A DNA stretch of 38,905 nucleotides, from NCBI GenBank assembly GCA_051867615.1, contig JBJDYU010000055.1, forward strand, positions 1 through 38,905. The letters run 5' to 3'. Each line of letters starts with the position of its first letter. Within the stretch, counting starts at the first letter, position 1. Under the pieces are notes generated by a model. That model saw nothing but the letters and a program-made list of their open reading frames with translations, made no database searches and had not been told where the DNA came from. Source of the DNA: RGIG5472 sp051867615 (lineage in GTDB: Bacteria > Bacillota > Clostridia > Oscillospirales > Oscillospiraceae). The position numbers and the translations under genes are program-made. This document shows, piece by piece, positions 31,791-37,863 of this stretch.

Positions 31791-32504
31791 TTACGCGCCA
31801 AAAATCTCGATTTGAAACAGGTTATTGGAACTGCCCAGATAGAAGCGGGTACCGGAGACCACCCGCTCGGGATAATTGGGGGGCAGCTGCCGGCCATTGT
31901 CCAGGAATGTGCCGTAGCGGGAGCCCAGATCCACCAGCACCGGAATGTCCCGCTCCCAGCGAAGGCAGCAATGCCGGCTGCTGATCCCCGGCGTCCCATC
32001 CGGGAAGCGGATGCCGCAGTCCGGCTCGCGGCCAAAGCGGAGTCCCTGCGGGCCGACGTGGAAGGTCTGCCCCTGCATGGGTCCGGCGAGACAGCGTACC
32101 TCCAGGATCGCCCGCCCCGAACCCGGCGGGGGACAGGCGAAAACGGGGTACCCGCCGCTCCCAAGGGGAGCGCCGTAGGCATTGGCCTCCGGCTGGCCCT
32201 CGCCGGCCAGCCAGACCAGCAGCACGATGGTCCCCACCAGGGGGATCAGCGCCAGCAGAGTCCAAAGCCCGCTGCGCCCCGTGTCGTGCAGACGCCGCCA
32301 GCAGACGGCAAGGCCCGGGACCACCGTTCCCAGCAGGAAAAGCGGCAGCAGGACTCCCATCCACGGCAGAACGGCCAGCACGCGCAAAGCCGCCGAAGCG
32401 AGTATGTGGAACAGGGTATAGTACCAGTACTCGCCGCGCCCGGCCCGGCCGCTGAAATCCGCATAGTGTATGAAAACGTGCTTCACCGCTTCCTCAAAGC
32501 CCAT
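31791..32504 (-). CDS. DUF805 membrane protein fused to an FHA domain
   Basis: A 237-residue protein. Its N-terminal half (about 1-103) is DUF805-like, with FIHYADFSGRAGRGEYWYYT, then LHDTGRSGLWTLLALIPLVG and three or four membrane segments. The C-terminal half (about 130-237) is an FHA domain with LRFGREPDCGI, the key ISSRHCCLRW and GSRYGTFLDNG, all as expected for phosphothreonine binding. The start at 32504 has AAGGTGGGAA upstream; long extension frames upstream do not resemble the family. It is the first gene of the kinase/phosphatase operon. The fusion places a phosphothreonine reader at the membrane, perhaps as a scaffold for the kinases; inference. A clear promoter was not found in the 140 bases upstream. 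Confidence 0.88.
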   Translation of the reverse strand: MGFEEAVKHVFIHYADFSGRAGRGEYWYYTLFHILASAALRVLAVLPWMGVLLPLFLLGTVVPGLAVCWRRLHDTGRSGLWTLLALIPLVGTIVLLVWLAGEGQPEANAYGAPLGSGGYPVFACPPPGSGRAILEVRCLAGPMQGQTFHVGPQGLRFGREPDCGIRFPDGTPGISSRHCCLRWERDIPVLVDLGSRYGTFLDNGRQLPPNYPERVVSGTRFYLGSSNNLFQIEIFGA

Positions 32505-32639
32505 AGCTTCCCACCTTCTTCGTCCAAATATTCCTTTTTTCGGCTTTTTTCTTGTCGTGGAGCATTCTATCACGGCGTTTGGCGCAGCCAGTCCAAGTCG
32601 TTTCCGCACCTCCCCTTTCGCCGCCCGCCGCAGAGGGCA

Positions 32640-32670
32640 AAAAAACGGCCGCTCCCGAAGGAGCGGCCGT
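32640..32670 (-). terminator. Intrinsic terminator after the truncated permease gene
   Basis: A perfect 11-base-pair stem ACGGCCGCTCC with its complement and a four-base loop (32645-32670). Read on the minus strand it ends in a run of T, so it separates the permease gene (stop at 32690) from the FHA operon that starts at 32504. Confidence 0.9.
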
Positions 32671-32689
32671 GCCGTATGAAACGCTGCGC

Positions 32690-33607
32690 TCAGCGCTGGC
32701 CCTTGTCGTAGGGGATGCCCTCCGCCTTGGGGGCGCGGGACTTCTTGGAGGTGAAGGCCAGCACGATGAGGGTGATGATATAAGGCAGCATCCGGTACAG
32801 ATGGGGGCTGATGCCCACCTCCGCCAGAAGGTAGACCCCGTCGCCGTTGATGTCGATGCTGGAATAGGAGGCGGCGATGCACTTGAACAAACCGAACAGC
32901 AGCGAAGCACCGGCGATATTCAGCGGCTTCCAGTTGCCGAAGATCATAACGGCCAGAGCCAGGAAGCCGAAGCCCGCCACGTCGCCGTTGGCAGTACAGT
33001 TGGCGGTGGTCAGGGAGTAGACGAAGCCGCCCATGCCCGCCAGCGCGCCGGAAATGGTGGTGCCGATATAGCGCATCTTATAGACGTTGATGCCGAGGCT
33101 GTCCGCCGCCTGCGGATTCTCGCCGCAGGACCGCAGGCGCAGGCCGAAGCGGGTCTTGTACAGGATGATGGAAAGGACGATGAATAGCAGGATGCAGATA
33201 TAGGTGGCGAGATACACCTTGTGCAGGAACGTCTCGCCGAGGAAGCCCAGATCATCCGTCCGCTCAAAGCCCAGCGTGGTCTTCTTGATCATAAACCAGC
33301 TGGCCGCGTCGCCCGTCGCCATCTGCAGGGTATTCTGGTTCACCAGAATGCGCACCAGAAACAGCACCAGCGCAGGGGCCATCAGGTTCAGCGCCGTGCC
33401 GCCGATGGTCTGGTCCGCCCGCAGGTTGATGGAGGCGAAGGACAGCAGCAAGGAAAACAGCGCGCCCATAAGCGCCGCCACCAGCATGGCCAGCAGCTCC
33501 AGCCCCTGCAGGGCCACCCAGTTCCCCGCCTCCTTCGCGGCGGCGAAGACGGTGTCCACCTGCATGGTGCGGACGAACAGCACGCCCACGAAGGCGCCGA
33601 AGATCAT
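32690..33607 (-). pseudogene. Nucleoside/simple-sugar ABC permease, N-terminally truncated
   Basis: The open frame encodes 305 residues of a BPD_transp_2-type permease, the group of the nucleoside (NupQ/YufQ-like) and simple-sugar importers. Family landmarks are SLLLSFASINLRADQTIGGT, ALNLMAPALVLFLV, TRFGLRLRSCGENPQAADSL and FGFLALAVMIFGNWKP. Family members usually begin about 40 residues earlier with a membrane segment and ALGG...IGLEGMMIFGAF. Here similarity starts at ALEGIMIFGAF (33622 on) and upstream there is AT-rich unrelated sequence. No ribosome site precedes the apparent ATG at 33607, and the partner ATPase, second permease and binding protein are missing. It is probably a remnant cut by recombination, though a shortened protein could still be made. 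Confidence 0.75.
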
Positions 33608-33695
33608 AATACCTTCGAGAGCTATGAAATCTGTACTTTTAATTGGACTCGGGCGTTTTTTGCCGCCACAAAAGAGGAATATATTTATGTAAAAC
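33608..33695. other. AT-rich junction upstream of the truncated permease
   Basis: Base composition changes abruptly here, from the GC-rich permease to AT-rich DNA with no gene. The permease homology breaks off within the first 15 bases. The stretch contains no recognisable insertion sequence end. Confidence 0.45.
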
Positions 33696-33724
33696 TTGCA
33701 ATTCTACAGAAGATGTACTATTAT
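33696..33724 (+). promoter_or_regulatory. Probable promoter of the nitroreductase gene
   Basis: TTGCAA (33696-33701) and TATTAT (33719-33724) are separated by 17 bases. A second -10-like TATAAT lies at 33733-33738 but its -35 partner is poor. The start codon is about 100 bases downstream, leaving an untranslated leader in which I see no riboswitch-like structure. Confidence 0.5.
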
Positions 33725-33830
33725 GAACACGATATAATCTGGAGAAGTAAGCATCTGTGGTACGAAAGAAGACATTCAGTTGTCACCGCCCCGAAAGTCT
33801 TCCTCTCAAATTGATTTAGGAGGCACATCC

Positions 33831-34697
33831 ATGAATTATAGTGCGCTGATTCAAAACAGAAAGTCTGTCCGCGAGTTTGCGGATAAGAAAGTGCCTGCGG
33901 CTGCGCTTGCGGAGATCGAGGCGTATTACCAGAGATCCTGCCAGCGCCTGATTCCCGGGCTGGAGACGAAGCTGTGCATTTTCGGCGAGGAGGCCAGGGA
34001 GGCCCTGGAAGGCGCCGCCGGTTACGAGCGCTTTCTGATCGGCGCGCCGAACTATATGATCCTGCTGTCCGCCGGGGGTGATCTCGCGGGCGAGAACGCC
34101 GGCTACATGATGGAGGATATGGTCCTGAAGCTGACCGACATGGATCTGGGCTGCTGCTGGATCACCTTCACCGACAGTGAGAGGGTCAAGGCGGCGCTGA
34201 AGATCGACTCCCCGCTGGATGTGGCTGCCATCGTGGCCTTCGGCCAGGGTGTAAAGACCACCAAGCGCCTGCGGATAAACATCCTGAGTATGTCCAATGT
34301 GGATATCAGCGCCAAGCGCCAGTATTTTGCCCCCAAGCATGGCCTGCACGACATGGTGTTTATGGATACCTGGGGCAACTGCGAGGGCGTTGACGAGTAT
34401 ATCGGTTTTTACGACGATATGCTGTGGGAGGCGCTCTATGCGGCGGCCCAGTCCCCCAGCTATCTGAACAGACAGCCCTATGGCTTTGTGATCCATGAGG
34501 GCCGGATCACTCTGGTGAAGGCGCCGGACAGCTACACCGGCGAGATCGACGCCGGGCTGGGTCTGGGTATTGTGCTGCTGCATTTCACTGCCACTGCCTC
34601 CCGATGGGCCGGCAGGATCCAGTGGAGCTTTGGCGCGGATGCGGATAAGCTTCAGCTGCCCGAGGGCTATGAGGCGGTTGCCTCCTGCAAACTGTGA
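33831..34697 (+). CDS. Nitroreductase-family flavoprotein
   Basis: A 288-residue FMN-dependent oxidoreductase of the putative-TM-nitroreductase type. The N-terminus MNYSALIQNRKSVREFADKK shows the family's RxSxRxF phosphate/FMN contact. A second part has LWEALYAAAQSPSYLNRQPY (a SxxNxQPW-like flavin contact) and an IDAGLGLGIVLLHF helix. TAGGAGG stands seven bases before the ATG, which is why an upstream frame extension was left out. It has a promoter-like signal before it and a hairpin after it, so it may be a single-gene unit. The substrate, a nitro compound, quinone or other electron acceptor, is not predictable. Confidence 0.85.
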   Translation: MNYSALIQNRKSVREFADKKVPAAALAEIEAYYQRSCQRLIPGLETKLCIFGEEAREALEGAAGYERFLIGAPNYMILLSAGGDLAGENAGYMMEDMVLKLTDMDLGCCWITFTDSERVKAALKIDSPLDVAAIVAFGQGVKTTKRLRINILSMSNVDISAKRQYFAPKHGLHDMVFMDTWGNCEGVDEYIGFYDDMLWEALYAAAQSPSYLNRQPYGFVIHEGRITLVKAPDSYTGEIDAGLGLGIVLLHFTATASRWAGRIQWSFGADADKLQLPEGYEAVASCKL

Positions 34698-34720
34698 CGG
34701 GCCTCGCCATGCCATGAACA

Positions 34721-34756
34721 AAAAGCTCTGGAGAGGACCTTTCTCTCCGGGGCTTT
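34721..34756 (+). terminator. Terminator after the nitroreductase gene
   Basis: An imperfect stem AAAAGCTCTGGAGAG with CTCTCCGGGGCTTTT and a short loop lies about 25 bases after the nitroreductase stop and ends in TTTT on the plus strand. Confidence 0.7.
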
Positions 34757-34854
34757 TCCGCTTCTGACAAAATATCGGCCTGGGGAGCAGTATACTTTCA
34801 CATATCAGATCAGAAACTGAAAACAGATGAAAAGAGATTCAGAAGGAGTCGCCC

Positions 34855-36150
34855 ATGATTTCTCAGGATATCCATTATGTCGGCGTCAACGACCATGCCA
34901 TCGACCTGTTTGAGAGCCAGTACCCCGTCCCAAACGGCATGGCCTACAATTCTTATGTGATCGTCGATGACAGGATCGCTGTCATCGACTCGGTGGATGC
35001 GCACTTCACGCAGACCTGGCTGGACAGCATCCGGAGCGTGCTGGGCGCCAAAGCCCCCGATTATATCGTTGTCCAGCACATGGAGCCGGATCACTCCGGC
35101 AGCCTTCTTGCGTTTCTGTCGGCCTACCCCGATGCTGCGGTGGTGGCTTCCGCCAAGGCTTTTGCGATGATCAAAAACTTTTTCGGCGCCGAGCTGGCGG
35201 AGCGGCAGAGAGCCGTGGGAGAGGGCGATACCCTGTCTCTCGGAAAGCACACTCTGCACTTTATCACCGCCCCCATGGTTCACTGGCCGGAGGTCATCAT
35301 GACCTACGACAGCACGGACAAGGTGCTGTTTTCCGCGGACGCCTTCGGAAAGTTCGGCGCGCTGGACGCTGCCGGGGATTGGACGGACGAGGCCCGGCGC
35401 TATTACATCGGCATCGTCGGCAAATACGGCGGGCCGGTCCAGACCGTTCTGAAGAAAGCGGCGGCGCTGGATATCCGGACCATTTGCCCGCTGCACGGCC
35501 CGGTGCTGAGCGGGGACCTGAGCCATTATCTGAACCTCTACAACAAGTGGTCCTCCTATACCCCGGAGGAGGACGGCATCCTCATCGCCTATACCTCGGT
35601 CTACGGAAACACCCGCAGGGCTGTGGAGCGGCTGGCGGAGACGCTGAAGGCCGCCGGGCAGAAGGTAATTGTTCAGGACCTGGCCCGCAGCGATATGTCC
35701 CAGGCGGTGGCCGACGCGTTCCGGTACAGCAAGCTGGTCCTGGCCACGACGACTTATAACAACGACATCTTCCCGTTTATGCGGGAGTTCATCGACCACC
35801 TGACCGCCCGAGGCTTCTGCAGCCGCACGGTGGCTATCGTGGAAAACGGCAGCTGGGCGCCCTCTGCCGCCCGGGTCATCAAGGGTCTGCTTGAAAAGAG
35901 CAGGGACCTGACCCTGCTGGAGCCTGTGGTGACCCTCCGCTCCGCCCTGAGCGAGGAGAGCGCCAAGCAGCTGGAGCAGCTGGCGAAAGCGCTGTGCGGC
36001 GAGAGCCGTCCTGCCGGGGACGAGTCCTGCGGCAAAAAGAAATTTGTCTGTAAGATCTGCGGCTATGTGTATGAGGGCGAGGCGCTTCCGGCGGATTTTG
36101 TCTGCCCCATCTGCAGGCGTGGCGCAGAGGATTTTGAGGAGATCAAATAA
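34855..36150 (+). CDS. Flavodiiron protein fused to rubredoxin
   Basis: A 431-residue cytoplasmic enzyme with three parts. The metallo-beta-lactamase-like diiron domain (about 1-250) shows the ligands HMEPDH, then MVHWPE, SADAFG and LHGPV. A flavodoxin-like domain (about 250-380) has the FMN loop TSVYGNT. The C-terminal rubredoxin domain (about 398-431) has CKICGYVYEG and CPICRRGAEDF; it is shorter than a free rubredoxin, lacking the central loop. Flavodiiron proteins reduce oxygen to water or NO to N2O. The added rubredoxin lets electrons enter directly, and a free rubredoxin gene lies 34 bases on. AAGGAG precedes the ATG. The gene is an oxygen/NO defence hallmark of anaerobes. Confidence 0.94.
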   Translation: MISQDIHYVGVNDHAIDLFESQYPVPNGMAYNSYVIVDDRIAVIDSVDAHFTQTWLDSIRSVLGAKAPDYIVVQHMEPDHSGSLLAFLSAYPDAAVVASAKAFAMIKNFFGAELAERQRAVGEGDTLSLGKHTLHFITAPMVHWPEVIMTYDSTDKVLFSADAFGKFGALDAAGDWTDEARRYYIGIVGKYGGPVQTVLKKAAALDIRTICPLHGPVLSGDLSHYLNLYNKWSSYTPEEDGILIAYTSVYGNTRRAVERLAETLKAAGQKVIVQDLARSDMSQAVADAFRYSKLVLATTTYNNDIFPFMREFIDHLTARGFCSRTVAIVENGSWAPSAARVIKGLLEKSRDLTLLEPVVTLRSALSEESAKQLEQLAKALCGESRPAGDESCGKKKFVCKICGYVYEGEALPADFVCPICRRGAEDFEEIK

Positions 36151-36184
36151 ATCTGATATTAATTTAATGAAGGAGTGTTTTATT

Positions 36185-36340
36185 ATGAAATATGTCTGTG
36201 ACCTGTGCGGTTGGGTTTACGATGAGGCTGTCGGCGATCCCGAGCATGGGATCGCTCCCGGCACGAAGTTTGCCGATCTGCCCGAGGACTTTGTATGCCC
36301 GCTGTGCGGCGTCGGCAAGGACCAGTTTTCTGCCGAGTAA
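36185..36340 (+). CDS. Rubredoxin
   Basis: A 51-residue iron protein with the two CxxCG loops, CDLCGWVYDEAVGDPEHGIA and CPLCGVGKDQF, and the full central loop, so a complete rubredoxin. AAGGAG stands nine bases before the ATG. It follows the flavodiiron-rubredoxin gene by 34 bases and probably shares its message, acting as an extra electron carrier to the same enzyme or to other partners. A terminator follows. Confidence 0.95.
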   Translation: MKYVCDLCGWVYDEAVGDPEHGIAPGTKFADLPEDFVCPLCGVGKDQFSAE

Positions 36341-36404
36341 GCGGCGGATGCCATTGTGGGAGCTGTGTTGCTTTGCCGCTTGAGTTTCAAAGCAGCACAG
36401 AAAA

Positions 36405-36447
36405 AACAGGGAGCAGGCAATTTGGGTGACTGCTCCCCGTTTTTTTG
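36405..36447 (+). terminator. Intrinsic terminator after the rubredoxin gene
   Basis: Stem AACaGGGAGCAG with CTGCTCCCcGTT and a 12-base loop, followed by seven T on the plus strand (36440-36446). It closes the flavodiiron/rubredoxin unit; the next operon has its own promoter downstream. Confidence 0.85.
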
Positions 36448-36556
36448 GGATCACTGCCGGCTTTTACCGCCGGTACAGAGACGAACGGAACACCGGGACC
36501 GGCTGCGCAGAATGCCTGCGGATGGATCAGCGGAAAAGCGGAGCTGCGATTTTGCC

Positions 36557-36585
36557 GCGACATCCCGCTCCTGATCTGCTATAAT
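36557..36585 (+). promoter_or_regulatory. Promoter of the rhodanese/thioredoxin operon
   Basis: GCGACA (36557-36562; four of six to TTGACA) and a perfect TATAAT (36580-36585) are separated by 17 bases. It lies between the rubredoxin terminator and the first possible reading frame of the downstream operon at 36612. Confidence 0.65.
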
Positions 36586-36611
36586 AGGATCGATAAAAAC
36601 CGGGACTTCGT

Positions 36612-36755
36612 ATGGAAACGGCTGTGAGGAAAACGCAGAAGGCCGCTGTGGACGGAGGTGCCTGCGCCGCCTGCGGCCGGTGCGTCTGCTGTCCCACAGG
36701 GACCTTGACCCGGCGGATCTGTAAGGTCAAAAACGGCAGGAGGAACGCATCATGA
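36612..36755 (+). CDS. Possible 47-residue cysteine-rich small protein (ferredoxin-like motif)
   Basis: A 47-codon frame whose stop overlaps the start of the rhodanese lipoprotein gene (ATGA), a layout typical of coupled translation. It carries CAACGRCVCCPTGTLT, which resembles the CxxCGxCxxxCP signature of 4Fe-4S ferredoxins but with one residue fewer before the last Cys-Pro. There are six cysteines in all. No good ribosome site precedes the ATG (GGGAC at about seven bases is weak). It may be a small iron-sulfur or metal-binding protein, a shortened relic of one, or a chance frame. Confidence 0.35.
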   Translation: METAVRKTQKAAVDGGACAACGRCVCCPTGTLTRRICKVKNGRRNAS

Positions 36756-37153
36756 AACAGAGAATGAAACAGCTGCTGCCGCTGCTGCTGGCGGCGGTTC
36801 TGCTGACGGGCTGCGCGGCAGCCGAAGGGAACAACGGCTACCGTCAGATCAACGCAGAGGAAGCCGCCGCCATGATGGAGGAGGAAATCGGCTATATCAT
36901 TCTGGATGTCCGGACTGTCGAGGAATATAGCGAGAAGCACATCCCCGGTGCCGTCAATATCCCCAACGAGACCATCGGCTCCGAAGATATCCCTGAACTG
37001 CCTGATAAAGATCAGCTGATACTGGTATACTGCCGCAGCGGCAACCGCAGCAAGCAGGCGGCGGAAAAGCTGGTAAAGCTGGGCTATACCAACATCGTCG
37101 AGTTCGGCGGCATCAATGACTGGACGGGAGAGACCGTCAGCGGCGTTTCGTGA
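36752..37153 (+). CDS. Rhodanese-domain lipoprotein
   Basis: A 133-residue lipoprotein with a single rhodanese domain. The signal ends with the lipobox LLTGCAA. The domain runs from about residue 30, with IILDVRTVEEYSEKHIPGAV and the active-site loop VYCRSGNRSKQA bearing the catalytic cysteine. Anchored outside, it could transfer sulfur from thiosulfate or persulfides to an acceptor such as cyanide or a thiol. AGGAGG lies before the ATG. It begins an operon with thioredoxin, a second rhodanese and a CoA-disulfide-reductase-like protein. Its outside location contrasts with the cytoplasmic rhodanese at 37542. Confidence 0.9.
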   Translation: MKQRMKQLLPLLLAAVLLTGCAAAEGNNGYRQINAEEAAAMMEEEIGYIILDVRTVEEYSEKHIPGAVNIPNETIGSEDIPELPDKDQLILVYCRSGNRSKQAAEKLVKLGYTNIVEFGGINDWTGETVSGVS

Positions 37154-37223
37154 CAAGGTCACGGAACCTGCGGGAAAAAGCGCTTATCATGGAGGCATCA
37201 AAGAGAGCAAGGAGGACAAAACG

Positions 37224-37529
37224 ATGCCTGCTGTTCATATTACGAAGGACAATTTCCGTGAGGAAGTCATGGATGCCGGGAAACCCGTCCTGCTGGACTT
37301 CTGGGCGCCCTGGTGCGGCCCCTGCCGGATGGTCAGCCCCATCTTGGATGAGATCGCATCCGAGCACAGCGACATCAAAGTTGGCAAGGTCAACGTGGAC
37401 GAGCAGCCGGAGCTGGCGGGCCGCTTCCGCGTCATGAGCATCCCCACTCTGGTGGTGATGAAGGACGGAAAAGTCGTCAATCAAATGGTGGGTGCAAGAC
37501 CCAAAGGGCAGATCCTGACTATGCTGTAA
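37224..37529 (+). CDS. trxA: Thioredoxin
   Basis: A 101-residue thioredoxin with the canonical WCGPC active site in LLDFWAPWCGPCRM, the cis-proline loop SIPTLVVMKDG and the usual closing GARPKGQIL. GGAGG precedes the ATG by eight bases, and the 36-codon upstream extension of the frame overlaps the rhodanese gene and is not family-like. It likely reduces protein disulfides and may resolve persulfides formed on the rhodaneses in the same operon. Confidence 0.94.
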   Translation: MPAVHITKDNFREEVMDAGKPVLLDFWAPWCGPCRMVSPILDEIASEHSDIKVGKVNVDEQPELAGRFRVMSIPTLVVMKDGKVVNQMVGARPKGQILTML

Positions 37530-37541
37530 GGAGGGAAAGAC

Positions 37542-37862
37542 ATGGGATTTTTGGATTTTCTGAAAGGCCCTGACATTACTCAGGGGGTAAAAGACTGTCA
37601 GTCCACGCCCGGGGCGGTGCTGCTGGATGTCCGCACGCCGGAGGAATACCGCAGGGGCCACATTCCCGGCAGCAAAAACGTGCCGCTGCAGTCCCTTGAC
37701 GAAGTGACCGGCCTCGTCAAGGCGCAGGATACCCCTCTGTTTGTCTACTGCCAGAGCGGCTCCAGAAGCAGCCGGGCGGTCAGCGCACTGCGGCGCATGG
37801 GATACACCAACGTCAAAAACATCGGCGGCATCGCCGCTTATGCAGGAAAGGTGGAACGCTGA
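37542..37862 (+). CDS. Cytoplasmic single-domain rhodanese
   Basis: A 106-residue sulfurtransferase without signal peptide. LLDVRTPEEYRRGHIPGSKN and the catalytic-cysteine loop VYCQSGSRSSRA are present. GGAGGG stands before the ATG, and the next gene starts one base after the stop. In CoA-disulfide reductases of the RHD-fused type the rhodanese domain lies on the same chain. Here a separate rhodanese precedes the reductase, which may serve the same persulfide-handling role. Confidence 0.92.
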   Translation: MGFLDFLKGPDITQGVKDCQSTPGAVLLDVRTPEEYRRGHIPGSKNVPLQSLDEVTGLVKAQDTPLFVYCQSGSRSSRAVSALRRMGYTNVKNIGGIAAYAGKVER

Positions 37863-37863
37863 T

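Noticed and set aside
32505..32600. Promoter of the kinase/FHA operon
   Set aside because: TTGGAC and TAGAAT-like boxes exist on the minus strand but their spacing (about 21) is too long to call.
34760..34850. Promoter before the flavodiiron gene
   Set aside because: A TATACT -10-like box occurs at about 34790 but a matching -35 box at 16-18 bases is missing, so no promoter was called.
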